Source: Desulfobacteraceae bacterium (GTDB taxonomy: Bacteria; Desulfobacterota; Desulfobacteria; Desulfobacterales; SURF-15). From it: a DNA stretch of 27,764 nucleotides. How positions within the stretch are numbered: the first letter of the stretch is position 1; every line of letters begins with the position of its first letter. Location: contig QZKK01000086.1 of the NCBI GenBank assembly GCA_003599475.1, forward strand, positions 1 to 27,764, given 5' to 3'. Both the position numbers and the translations under genes were made by a program. Positions 15,386 to 23,493 of this stretch are shown one piece after another. Under the pieces are notes generated by a model. That model ran no database searches. It saw nothing but the letters and a program-made list of their open reading frames with translations, and was not told the origin of the DNA.

Positions 15386-17428
15386 TTAAAAGCTCCTCCG
15401 GCCGGCAGACACCGGCAATTTTTCCAAACGCTTTTTGTGAAACCATTGGGAGGCAAATACGAAGGCAAACAGGACGATTCCCGCGATATCCGTCTTGATG
15501 CCCGGTTTGATCAGCAGAAGCGCGACGACAAGGAACAGAACGGTTTCAATCCAGGTCGTCTTCAGCAGGAAACACCGCTGCACGGCTGCAGCAAGGCAGG
15601 CAACCCCCAGCACGGCGGTTACCAGGGCAAGGCCGATGCGCCAGAGGCTTCCGATAAACAAGAGCTCGGGGGCATAGATGAACATAAACGGGATGATAAA
15701 ACCGGCAATTCCCAGTTGGAATGCGGAAAGCCCCGTTTTCCACGGATCGGACTGGGCGATTCCCGCACCGGCGTAGGCGGCAAGCGCAACCGGGGGCGTG
15801 ATGTCCGCCCGGGTGCCGAAGTATAAGATGAACATATGGGCGGCAATGGCCAGGACCCCCATCTGAACGAGCGCCGGAGCCACCAGAGCCGAGATGATGA
15901 TGTACTGGGCCGTTGTGGGAACCCCCATCCCCAGGAGCAGGCAGGCGAGCATCGTAAAAGGCAGCGCCAGGTAGAGCTTTCCCATCGAAGCATCGACGAT
16001 GAGGGAGGAGAATTTGATCCCGAGACCTGTCATGGTGATCGAGCCGATGATGATCCCCGCGGCGGCGCAGGCGGCGGCCACTTCCACGGCGCCGATCGCG
16101 CCATCCGCGAGCCCTTCCAGAACCATGCGCCCGAAGTCTGCGGTGGATTGCTTCCGCACAAGGCATTTGATGAACGAGGATCCGATCGTCGCGATGATGG
16201 CCCAGAAGACGGCCCGTTCCGGCGAATAGTTGTTCATGAGAAAGTAGATCAGCAGGAAGATGGAAAAGATATGGTGCCAGCCTGCGGCGAAGGCGTCCCG
16301 GATTCCGGGAAGCTCATTTCGGGGTATGCCCGAGAGTCCCAGGGCCACTGCACCGAAGTGAACCTGCATGAACGTGGAGAAGAAAGCCAGGATGGCCGGA
16401 ATGGCCGCAGCGATGCAGACCTTGTAATAGGGGATCGACAGGAACTCGGCCATGATGAAGGCGGCGGCCCCCATGATGGGCGGCATGATCTGGCCCATCG
16501 TGGAAGAGGAGGCCTCCACACCGGCTGCGAAATGGGCCGGATATCCCGTTCGCTTCATCAGCGGAATGGTGAAAGACCCGGTGGTCACCGTGTTTGCAAC
16601 GGAGCTTCCAGAAATCATGCCGAAGAAAGTGCTTGAGACGACGGCCGCTTTTGCCGGCCCTCCGCGCGTCCAGCCTGTCAGGGCAAAGGCCACGTCGGTG
16701 AAAAACTGTCCTGCTCCTGTCTTGTGCAGAATTGCCCCGTAGAGGATGAAAAGGAGAATGAAGTTTGCCGAAACCCCGATGGGCACCCCGAAGATTCCGT
16801 CGGTGGATAAGGAGAGATACGTCGACAGCCGCTTGATGCTGTACCCGCGATGGACCAGGGCATCGGGCAGATAGGGACCGAAGATGGCGTATGCGACAAA
16901 GACGAGCGCGATCAGAGGTACGGCATTCCCGGTCGAGCGCCGGGAGGCCTCCAGGACGATGACCATCAACGCCGACCCGACGGCGACGTCCATCGGCTCG
17001 AACCTTCCGGCCCGATTGAGGATGCTTGTGGAATCGATGAAGATCCACAGGCAGATCCCTGCAGATGCGGTCAAAAAGATCCAGTCGATGACGGAAGGCC
17101 GGCTCAGGGGAGAGCGCTTCTTTGAAAAGGGGTAGAGGGCAAAAAGGAGCACCGACATAAACAGCCAATGAACCGAACGGTGGTCCAGGGCGAAGAAAGG
17201 ATGAAAGTAACCATAGAGGAGATGGTAAACGGAAGCGGTGACGGCAACGATGGAAATCAGCATCCCGGGCAAGCCCCTGTAGGTGCGCTTCCGCTCGAAC
17301 TGCGCCAGCACCTCCTGAGCCCGCCGGGCGGCCGACTGCTCTTCGGTCTCCTTCATCGGCCTTTCCGGCCCTTCCGCCGGCACACCGCTTACCGTTTTGC
17401 CTCTGTCTTTCGCATGGTGCGGATCCAT
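15386..17428 (-). CDS. TRAP transporter fused permease (DctQ-DctM, TAXI type)
   Basis: A 680-residue inner-membrane protein that combines the small (four-helix) and large (twelve-helix) TRAP permease parts, as is usual for TAXI systems. The N-terminal cytoplasmic stretch is followed by helices from about residue 45. The large-subunit signature occurs in GMISGSSVANTVTTGSFTIPLMKRTGYP, then AGVEASSSTMGQIMPPIMGAAAFIMAEFL, and later LLLGMGVPTTAQYIIISALVAPAL and YFGTRADITPPVALAAYAGAGIA. It would use an ion gradient to import an organic acid delivered by the TAXI receptor. The frame is open to 17620, but ATG 17428 has a GGGGAGGG ribosome site; ATG 17354-17356 is another option. It overlaps the DUF1850 gene by 40 nt. 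Confidence 0.94.
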   Translation of the reverse strand: MDPHHAKDRGKTVSGVPAEGPERPMKETEEQSAARRAQEVLAQFERKRTYRGLPGMLISIVAVTASVYHLLYGYFHPFFALDHRSVHWLFMSVLLFALYPFSKKRSPLSRPSVIDWIFLTASAGICLWIFIDSTSILNRAGRFEPMDVAVGSALMVIVLEASRRSTGNAVPLIALVFVAYAIFGPYLPDALVHRGYSIKRLSTYLSLSTDGIFGVPIGVSANFILLFILYGAILHKTGAGQFFTDVAFALTGWTRGGPAKAAVVSSTFFGMISGSSVANTVTTGSFTIPLMKRTGYPAHFAAGVEASSSTMGQIMPPIMGAAAFIMAEFLSIPYYKVCIAAAIPAILAFFSTFMQVHFGAVALGLSGIPRNELPGIRDAFAAGWHHIFSIFLLIYFLMNNYSPERAVFWAIIATIGSSFIKCLVRKQSTADFGRMVLEGLADGAIGAVEVAAACAAAGIIIGSITMTGLGIKFSSLIVDASMGKLYLALPFTMLACLLLGMGVPTTAQYIIISALVAPALVQMGVLAIAAHMFILYFGTRADITPPVALAAYAGAGIAQSDPWKTGLSAFQLGIAGFIIPFMFIYAPELLFIGSLWRIGLALVTAVLGVACLAAAVQRCFLLKTTWIETVLFLVVALLLIKPGIKTDIAGIVLFAFVFASQWFHKKRLEKLPVSAGRRSF
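15401..15423 (+). terminator. Probable terminator of the DMT gene
   Basis: GCCGG (15401-15405), a 6-nt loop, CCGGC (15412-15416), then AATTTTT on the + strand, 32 nt after the DMT stop. The stem is short but all GC and the U-run is correctly placed. It lies inside the 3' end of the opposing TRAP gene. Confidence 0.5.
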
Positions 17429-17883
17429 ACCTGTTCCCTCCCCTTGGCGATCTGCAATAACGGCATCGAATGGCCATTTATGCTGAGTACGTGGTTGGCA
17501 ACTTCCCCGACCCTCAACAGAAAGTGGGGGAACTTTCGGTTGAGAAGAACCCGTGTCCATCCTCCCGAGGTGTCCATGGTGCCGTCGGCGGGATGAAAAG
17601 CCAACCCGGCCCCGTACCACCGGTAGCTCTCTTCGATGAGAACGATCTCGGCGTCCTCCGCGATACGAAAAACATCATGGACCGGCGTGTGATCGGATGA
17701 ATGGCGGTAATCGATGGTGAAACATTCCCCCTGCCGAACGGGGCTCTCCCAGAGAACGACATCCTCTTGAGGCCGGACGACTTGCAGAAACAGGTTTTTA
17801 TCTCCGGCGCCTGCGACCGCGGTCAGTCCGACAGGGAGAACCAGGAGGATGAATAGAAAAAATCCGGTTCTTCCGCACCGCAT
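17389..17883 (-). CDS. DUF1850 domain protein linked to TAXI-TRAP
   Basis: A 164-residue exported protein. A signal peptide covers about residues 1-27 (FFLFILLVLPVGLTAVAGAG). The rest matches the DUF1850 layout: LWESPVRQGECFTIDYRHSSDHTPVHDVFRI, a central ESYRWYGAGLAFHPADG, and a late HVLSINGHSMPLLQIAKGREQVWI. DUF1850 proteins are known mainly from genes next to TAXI receptors and fused TRAP permeases, so an accessory role in that transporter is likely. The biochemical function is not known. It lies 110 nt after the TAXI gene and overlaps the permease gene. Confidence 0.85.
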   Translation of the reverse strand: MRCGRTGFFLFILLVLPVGLTAVAGAGDKNLFLQVVRPQEDVVLWESPVRQGECFTIDYRHSSDHTPVHDVFRIAEDAEIVLIEESYRWYGAGLAFHPADGTMDTSGGWTRVLLNRKFPHFLLRVGEVANHVLSINGHSMPLLQIAKGREQVWIRTMRKTEAKR

Positions 17884-17953
17884 GGCCTTCGCACTCCCTC
17901 GAAACGCGACGATTATGAACCGATCCGGGTTGAGAATTCGCCGGATCGGACGG

Positions 17954-17986
17954 TCGGCCTGGCCGATTCAGCCCCGGCCAGGCCGA
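17954..17986 (-). promoter_or_regulatory. Intercistronic stem-loop between the TAXI gene and the DUF1850 gene
   Basis: TCGGCCTGGCC (17954-17964) pairs perfectly with GGCCAGGCCGA (17976-17986), an 11-bp GC-rich stem with an 11-nt loop, 8 nt after the TAXI stop. No U-run follows on the - strand. As at 12661-12706, it separates a binding-protein gene from its permease genes and probably shields the binding-protein mRNA or dampens read-through (inference). Confidence 0.6.
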
Positions 17987-17993
17987 ATTCCGG

Positions 17994-18962
17994 CTATTTG
18001 ATGGCTCCGACTTCCTTGAAGTACTTCGCAGCCCCCGGATGGAGCGGCAGAGGGCTGTTTACGGCGTTTTGCGGGGTAAATTGCTCGGCAATCGGGTGAA
18101 TGTTCACGAGGGCGTACTTTCCCTCCTTGACGTTTGTGAAGATGGCTTTGACGATCTTGTAGGCCACCTCGTCCTTCATCTCCTTGCTGCCGATCATCAC
18201 ATTGGAATCTCCCAGGCAGAGGATGTCCTGGTCCACGTCGGCGTAAGTCTTGCCGGGGATGACATTTTTCAGGTAATAGGGATATTTTTTGATGATCTTG
18301 TCCGCCAAACCCTCCTCCAGCGGGATCATAACGATGTCCCGTGTGGCGGCCAGATCCATGACCGCCGATGCAGGATAGGCGAAGTTGAAGAAAACGGCAT
18401 CCACGACCCCGTCTTTAAGCGCCTGGACGGACTCTGTCTGAGACAGGTTGGCGATGGTCAGATCCTTCTCCAGGTTGAAGCCGGCTTCCTCGAGGATGAC
18501 CTTCGCCATGGTGGCGCAGCCGCTGCCGGGCACATCGATCGAGACCTTCTTTCCCTTCAGGTCGGCGATTTTCTTGATTCCTGTCTGGGCCGTGGTCACG
18601 ATGTGCTCCGGCGCAGGATACATCTGGAAAAGAGATACGACATCGTATTTCTTTTCAAAGGGCTCTTTCCCGCTGGCAGCCATGTATGCCACGGAACCCA
18701 TCACCATCCCCATATCGGACTCGTTGCTGCCGACCAGGCGGGAGTTTTCAACCGAAGCTCCCGTCGATTCGGATGCACACCGGAGCCCTTCGGCGGTCTT
18801 TTCGATGATCACGGCCATCCCGCCTCCCAGAGGATAATAGACACCGCCGGGGCTTCCCGAGGCCAGGGTCAGAAACACCCTCTTTTGGGCTGTCGCCTGA
18901 GTTGCCAGCGCAAGGCAAAACACCAACACCATCGAAAGTACGATCATCTGTGAACGTTTCAT
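17994..18962 (-). CDS. TAXI-family TRAP solute receptor
   Basis: A 322-residue periplasmic receptor of the TAXI (TRAP-associated extracytoplasmic immunogenic) family. A signal peptide spans residues 1-25 (ends ATQATAQKRV). The family start FLTLASGSPGGVYYPLGGGMAVII is clear, followed by ASVENSRLVGSNESDMGMVMGSVAYMA and LKGKKVSIDVPGSGCATMAKVILEEAG. TAXI receptors bind small carboxylates such as glutamate or 2-oxoacids; the ligand here is unknown. The ribosome site is GGGAGGAAAAAG. It follows the enoyl-CoA hydratase gene after 124 nt on the same strand, linking uptake to CoA-based catabolism. Confidence 0.93.
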   Translation of the reverse strand: MKRSQMIVLSMVLVFCLALATQATAQKRVFLTLASGSPGGVYYPLGGGMAVIIEKTAEGLRCASESTGASVENSRLVGSNESDMGMVMGSVAYMAASGKEPFEKKYDVVSLFQMYPAPEHIVTTAQTGIKKIADLKGKKVSIDVPGSGCATMAKVILEEAGFNLEKDLTIANLSQTESVQALKDGVVDAVFFNFAYPASAVMDLAATRDIVMIPLEEGLADKIIKKYPYYLKNVIPGKTYADVDQDILCLGDSNVMIGSKEMKDEVAYKIVKAIFTNVKEGKYALVNIHPIAEQFTPQNAVNSPLPLHPGAAKYFKEVGAIK

Positions 18963-19086
18963 TTTCTTTTTCCTCCCTTACTGTTGGATTGCAGTTACGG
19001 CGGGACCGATGCTCCCATCGACCCCACCTCTTCCGGCCGTTGCCTGAAACCTTTACCGCACGGCTTACAGGGAGCGCCCCCGGCTG

Positions 19087-19857
19087 TCAAGCGCTCCCTT
19101 TTTTCCTCCCGGAAAATTCCTCGAGTTTTTCCTGCCGCTCCGGGGCGGAAACCGTGGCCAGGCAGGCTTCGATTTCGTAGTCCATGAGGGCATCGAGCGA
19201 TACCTCGTAGGCCATGTTGAGCCCTTTCTTGATGAGACGGATGGAAAAAAGGGAATTTTCGGCGATCTTTCCCGCCATTGCCATGGCCTCTTCCATGAGT
19301 CGTTCGGGGGCGACGGCCTTGTTCACCAAACCGATCCGCTCCGCCTCCCTGCCGTCGATGTATTCGCATGTGAATAAAAGCTCCCTGGCTTTTCCAGGAC
19401 CCACCAGATGCTGGACGAGCCGCATGGCCCCGCCTGTAACCGATGAGGACACCCGGGCCTCCGGAGATCCCAACTTTGCAGTCTCCGATGCGATCCGGAT
19501 GTCGCATGCCAGCGCCAGCTCATATCCGCTGCCGAGCGCATAGCCGTTGATCGCGGCAATGGTCGGCTTGGCGAAGCGGATGATTTCTCTCGAGATCTCT
19601 TGAAGGTAGACCAGGTAATCCCGGTAGGCTTTCAAGCTTCTGCCTTTCGATTCCTTCAAATCCGCACCCGTCGAAAAAGCCCTCCCCTGCCCTGTAAAGA
19701 TGACCACCTTGATCGTATCGTCATCTCCGGCATCCTGGAGCGCCCGGCGGATATCGAGCCAAAGCTGTTTGTTCATGGCGTTCAGGACCTGGGGGCGGTT
19801 GAGGGTAATGACTGCGATGCCTTCTTTCTTTTCGTAAAGGACACATTCGAAACTCAT
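19087..19857 (-). CDS. Enoyl-CoA hydratase/isomerase (crotonase) family protein
   Basis: A 256-residue crotonase-fold enzyme, family length. Oxyanion-hole regions are RAFSTGADLKES (59-70) and INGYALGSGYELALACD (103-119). Both catalytic glutamates of classic enoyl-CoA hydratase are present: E113 in GYELALACD and E133 in GSPEARV. It should hydrate a 2-enoyl-CoA to 3-hydroxyacyl-CoA in beta-oxidation. The frame is open upstream, but ATG 19857 follows an AAGGAGG site; this is 23 nt after the ligase stop, so the two genes are co-transcribed. The exact chain length or substrate is unknown. Confidence 0.92.
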   Translation of the reverse strand: MSFECVLYEKKEGIAVITLNRPQVLNAMNKQLWLDIRRALQDAGDDDTIKVVIFTGQGRAFSTGADLKESKGRSLKAYRDYLVYLQEISREIIRFAKPTIAAINGYALGSGYELALACDIRIASETAKLGSPEARVSSSVTGGAMRLVQHLVGPGKARELLFTCEYIDGREAERIGLVNKAVAPERLMEEAMAMAGKIAENSLFSIRLIKKGLNMAYEVSLDALMDYEIEACLATVSAPERQEKLEEFSGRKKGSA

Positions 19858-19880
19858 GGGAAGCCTCCTTTCTTGGGCTG

Positions 19881-22010
19881 TCACAAGATCACGCGGGCGT
19901 CCACAATGGTTGCACCCTTCTCGTGGGCGATTACGGGGTTGATATCGATCTCACGGATCTCGGGATGTTCCTGCGCCATACGCGCAATCCGGGCGAGGAT
20001 GTCCTCCAGTATCCGGACGTCCTTGGCGCTTTTTCCCCGGATTCCTGCCAGCAGGGGAAATCCTCTGATTTCCCGGATCAATTCGCTTAAATCGAGACGC
20101 GTCGGCGGCACAACCCGGAAGGCCACATCCTTGAGAACCTCGACGAAAATGCCTCCCAGCCCGAACATGAGCACCGGACCGAAATGAGGATTCCGGACCA
20201 TCCCGATAATGCACTCCTGACCCTGCCCGGCCATGGGTGTGACCAGCATTCCCAAAATGCTGTCGCGGGAGGTCGAGGCGGATGCCTTCTGCAGGATCTG
20301 CTCAAAGGCCGCTTCCACCGCACCGCCGTTTTTCAGATTCAATACCACCCCGCCGATGTCGGATTTGTGGATGATTGCGCGAGAAACGATCTTGAGGGCA
20401 ACGGGGTAACCGAACTCTTCAGCCGCAGCACTCGCTTGTGCGGGTGTTTTCGCAAGCACGGCGGGCGGCAGGGCGATCCCGTAGCAGCCCAGTAATTCCC
20501 GCGCCTCTGTCTCCAGGAAATTGGACCTGCCGCTCTTCTTGACGGAATCGATCAGACCGGCGGCATATTGCGGATCGATCCCCGACACTTCCGGCCAGGA
20601 GTCGTCCGCATGTTTCTTGCCGTCGAGCACGAAACGGGACATCAGGGAGATGCATTGAGCGGCACGCTCCGATGAAGGTGTCAGAAAGATCCCGTTTTCC
20701 TTCAAGATCTCCATGGAGCGAAAGGCTTCGCCGGCAAAGGAGGTATGAACGGCCAGCGGTTTGCCGTACGTGCGCATCAGCCGGGCCAGCTCCTGGGAGG
20801 TTTTTTCTTCGAGCGCTCCCACGTGCGGGGCGATAATTTCCTTGAAACCGCCGAAAAAGCCTGTCATGTAAACCGAATCGACCTCTTCCGTCTGCATGAG
20901 AACCTCGACGATTTTATTGATCATATCGGGGTTCTCCTCCGCAGTCCCCCCATAATCCACGGGGTTTGAAGCCGGCATCCCGGCAAGCAGGAAAGGCCTT
21001 ATTTTCTCCTGGGTCTCTTCCGACAGCACAGGCACGGAAAGCCCGAACCGCTCCGCATTGTCGGCGGCCACGGAGTTGTCCCCGCCGCCCTCGGATACGA
21101 TCGCCACATTCCGGCCGCGGGGAAAAGGCATGTTTGCAAAACCTGCGGCCAGGTCAAACATCTCGTCCACGTTGGATACCCGGATCATCCCCGCCTGACG
21201 GAAGGCGGCTTCCACCACCGCATCGTCTGCGGCCAGCGAACCCGTGTGGGATGCGGCTGCGCGGGCCCCTGCGGAGAATCGGCCGACCTTGAGGGCGATG
21301 ATCGGCTTTTGCTTCGATACCTTTCGGGCGACGCGCACAAGCTCCCCCCCGGCTTTGATTCCCTCCATGTACATGAGGATCACCCGGGTGCCGGGATCCT
21401 GCCCCAGATACTCCAGGTACTCATGGAAATTGAGCCCGATGGCATTTCCGGCGGAGATGATGCCCCTGCATCCGATTCCACGAAGTTCGGCGTAATGGGT
21501 CAGAGAATCGATGATGTTTCCGCTCTGGGCGATGACGGCAAGGGGGCCCTTTCGGATCTCGGGAACGCCCAGGAGGTTCATCTGGGCGGCGGCGGAAAAA
21601 AGCCCCGAACAATTGGGCCCGAGGATTTTGGCCCCGCCTTGTTCGGCGGTCCGCAGAATCTGAGCTTCGATCCGCTTCCCTTCGTCTCCGCTTTCTCCCA
21701 GACCTGCGGTGATGATGACGATTCCTTTTGCGCCCTTCTTGACGCTGTCGGCTACGGCCTGAGGAATCAACTTCGGTGCAACGACGATCATGACAAGATC
21801 GACTGCAGGCGCTTCGATATCGAGGATGGACGGGTATGCCTTTCGGCCGAAGAGCCGGTCTCTTTTCGGATTGATCAGATAGATTTCTCCGCGGTATCCG
21901 TCTCGGATGAGACTGCGGGTTCGTCGTTCGGCCGCCTTGCCGGGCGTCTCGGAGGCTCCGATAACGGCTACAGAGCCAGGGTTGAAGATTTTATCCAGTT
22001 CATGCCCCAT
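19881..22010 (-). CDS. Acyl-CoA ligase, ADP-forming (fused alpha-beta, acetate-CoA ligase type)
   Basis: A 709-residue nucleoside-diphosphate-forming acyl-CoA synthetase. The CoA-binding Rossmann domain starts IFNPGSVAVIGASETPGK (about 8-25). Two succinyl-CoA-synthetase-like domains follow, with KILGPNCSGLF and IAQSGNIIDSL. The phosphorylated histidine is most likely H255 in AASHTGSLA. The C-terminal ATP-grasp domain (about 490-709) has GYPVALKIVSRAIIHKSDIGGVVLNL and ends REIDINPVIAHEKGATIVDARVIL. It interconverts acid + CoA + ATP with acyl-CoA + ADP + Pi. Located between a regulator, a crotonase and a carboxylate importer, it probably activates the imported acid. ATG 22010 has a strong AAAGGAGG site. 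Confidence 0.93.
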   Translation of the reverse strand: MGHELDKIFNPGSVAVIGASETPGKAAERRTRSLIRDGYRGEIYLINPKRDRLFGRKAYPSILDIEAPAVDLVMIVVAPKLIPQAVADSVKKGAKGIVIITAGLGESGDEGKRIEAQILRTAEQGGAKILGPNCSGLFSAAAQMNLLGVPEIRKGPLAVIAQSGNIIDSLTHYAELRGIGCRGIISAGNAIGLNFHEYLEYLGQDPGTRVILMYMEGIKAGGELVRVARKVSKQKPIIALKVGRFSAGARAAASHTGSLAADDAVVEAAFRQAGMIRVSNVDEMFDLAAGFANMPFPRGRNVAIVSEGGGDNSVAADNAERFGLSVPVLSEETQEKIRPFLLAGMPASNPVDYGGTAEENPDMINKIVEVLMQTEEVDSVYMTGFFGGFKEIIAPHVGALEEKTSQELARLMRTYGKPLAVHTSFAGEAFRSMEILKENGIFLTPSSERAAQCISLMSRFVLDGKKHADDSWPEVSGIDPQYAAGLIDSVKKSGRSNFLETEARELLGCYGIALPPAVLAKTPAQASAAAEEFGYPVALKIVSRAIIHKSDIGGVVLNLKNGGAVEAAFEQILQKASASTSRDSILGMLVTPMAGQGQECIIGMVRNPHFGPVLMFGLGGIFVEVLKDVAFRVVPPTRLDLSELIREIRGFPLLAGIRGKSAKDVRILEDILARIARMAQEHPEIREIDINPVIAHEKGATIVDARVIL

Positions 22011-22100
22011 GTGAGACCTCCTTTGTGCAGATAGGTGCTTCTGCACGATAGATTTGGTAATTTCCGTCGAAGGTCGCCGGTTCCCGCTGGCTCCTTTTTG

Positions 22101-22955
22101 TTATAAGGGAGTCATATAGATCTTCTTCGCTTTCCACAGCGCTTCGCGTTCCTTGAGGGCACCGACGGTCTCTTCCGGATTTTGAACGCTGACCGCGGTC
22201 AACAGTGCGTTGATGAGGCTCACCGCAGCGGTGAAGGATTCGATGAAGGAATCGATTCTTGAATAAACGGCAAGCACCCAGTCCGCATGAAAAGCCAAGG
22301 GGGAGAGCGGAGAATCGGTGATGGCTCCGACTCTTGCACCCTGTTCGTGAGCATATTCCAATATTTCAACGGTCACACGCGTGTATCGGGGAAGGCTGAT
22401 GCCGATAACGAGGTCATCGGCCGTGACCCCGAGAATGTCGTTCCATACGTCTCCGTAGCCGGGAACGGCGAGATGGACTTTTTTCTTGAGGAACCGAAGA
22501 TACAACGCCAGGATCAGAGCCGGTGCATGGGCGCCCCGCAGGCCGGCAACGAAAATCTGCCTTGCCGATTGGATATCCTCCACGGCCTGATGAAAGGTTT
22601 CCGGCGAGAGGTTCTGGAGGGTCTTTGTGAGATTATAAAGATCTTCCTTCATTACCCGCGACAGAATATCCTGGTCGCTCCGGGCGTGCTCGATCGCCTC
22701 CTGTGCGCGGGTGACGGTCGATAGACGGCCCTGGAGATCTTCCCGCAACATGCGCTGCATCCCCGGATATCCGTCGAACCCCAGCCCCTGGGCCAGCCGG
22801 ACCACCGTTGCTTCGCTGACGCCTGTCTTTTTTGCAAGCTGGGATACCGTCAGAAAAGGGGACTCATCCTCATGTTTGATGATGTAATCGGCAACACGGT
22901 TCTGCGATGCCGTCAGGCGGATCTTGCTTCCAAGAATGAGTGTTTCGAATAGCAT
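22101..22955 (-). CDS. RpiR/MurR-family regulator with SIS domain
   Basis: A 284-residue regulator. Residues 1-78 form the RpiR helix-turn-helix (LTASQNRVADYIIKHEDESPFLTVSQLAKKTGVSEATVVRLAQGLGF with the typical GYPGMQRML). Residues about 115-250 are a SIS sugar-isomerase fold (ARQIFVAGLRGAHAPALILALYLRFL, DDLVIGISLPRYTRVTVEILEYAHEQGARVGAITDSPLSPLAFHADWVLAV). SIS domains usually sense phosphosugars, so control of an organic-acid operon is unusual. The gene leads the operon, 90 nt before the acyl-CoA ligase gene. A palindrome upstream is a candidate operator. Confidence 0.92.
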   Translation of the reverse strand: MLFETLILGSKIRLTASQNRVADYIIKHEDESPFLTVSQLAKKTGVSEATVVRLAQGLGFDGYPGMQRMLREDLQGRLSTVTRAQEAIEHARSDQDILSRVMKEDLYNLTKTLQNLSPETFHQAVEDIQSARQIFVAGLRGAHAPALILALYLRFLKKKVHLAVPGYGDVWNDILGVTADDLVIGISLPRYTRVTVEILEYAHEQGARVGAITDSPLSPLAFHADWVLAVYSRIDSFIESFTAAVSLINALLTAVSVQNPEETVGALKEREALWKAKKIYMTPL

Positions 22956-22997
22956 GTAATATTTTCTTCAAAAATTAGGAGGGAAGAAAGATTTTTT

Positions 22998-23028
22998 ACA
23001 TGCTTGCATGTTGAAACTCGTCTGTCAA
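22998..23028 (-). promoter_or_regulatory. Candidate rpiR promoter with palindromic operator
   Basis: ACATGC-TT-GCATGT (22998-23011) is a perfect 6-2-6 palindrome. On the - strand TTGACA (23023-23028) stands 17 nt before AAGCAT, a poor -10 that lies within the palindrome. A repressor bound there would cover the promoter. It could also act on the divergent + strand gene. Confidence 0.4.
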
Positions 23029-23063
23029 GAAAAAATTGAATGCTCTCTTTCCCTCTCTCCTTC

Positions 23064-23092
23064 TTGCATCGAAAAGCGAACTTGCATATGAT
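23064..23092 (+). promoter_or_regulatory. Promoter for the small divergent gene
   Basis: TTGCAT (23064-23069) and TATGAT (23087-23092) are separated by exactly 17 nt, a good sigma-70 match. Transcription would start near 23099, giving a leader of about 53 nt before the ATG at 23152. Confidence 0.5.
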
Positions 23093-23151
23093 TGAACCGT
23101 TGCAGGAAAAACAGGGAATCGAATCCTGTGGAGATCGAACAGAGGTTTTTC

Positions 23152-23490
23152 ATGGCTGGAGAAAAAGATCTCGTATTGATCTATTTTGAAGACAAACCGC
23201 TTCTTTTCGCAAGGATCGAAGATATTTCTCCGGATATCAAACCGAACTGGTATCAAGTCCGGCTTTTGCTGCTGCAGGTGCCGCTCCAGATCGTCACCTG
23301 GATCCTGAGGGAGGCCTACATCGACGGCGCGGACTTTACGATGAACGGCAAAAAGATGCGTCTTGAAAAGGTCGAATCGCCGGAAGCGCCTCCGCTCGAA
23401 TCGGATCAGGATAAATCGGAGGAGAAAGAAAAACCGGAAAAAGCCGGCAAAGGCAACGTCATCACGCTGTCCGACCTAAAGAAAAAGTAG
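23152..23490 (+). CDS. Small conserved-looking protein of unknown function
   Basis: A 112-residue soluble protein without a named family that I can assign. The first 80 residues look like a compact folded domain (LVLIYFEDKPLLFARIEDISPDIK, WYQVRLLLLQVPLQIVTWILREAYIDGADFTMNGKKMRLEKV). The C-terminal 30 are a charged, proline-rich low-complexity tail (EEKEKPEKAGKG) ending in a short VITLSDLKKK. The frame is open upstream; ATG 23152 is preceded by AGAGG and fits the domain start. It is divergent from rpiR, with its own promoter. Wide conservation in Deltaproteobacteria is an impression from memory, not tested. Confidence 0.65.
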   Translation: MAGEKDLVLIYFEDKPLLFARIEDISPDIKPNWYQVRLLLLQVPLQIVTWILREAYIDGADFTMNGKKMRLEKVESPEAPPLESDQDKSEEKEKPEKAGKGNVITLSDLKKK

Positions 23491-23493
23491 AGC

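Noticed and set aside
19070..19104. GGGAGCG/CGCTCCC hairpin with a T-run
   Set aside because: The T-run follows on the + strand, but both neighbouring genes are transcribed on the - strand, so it is not a terminator for them.
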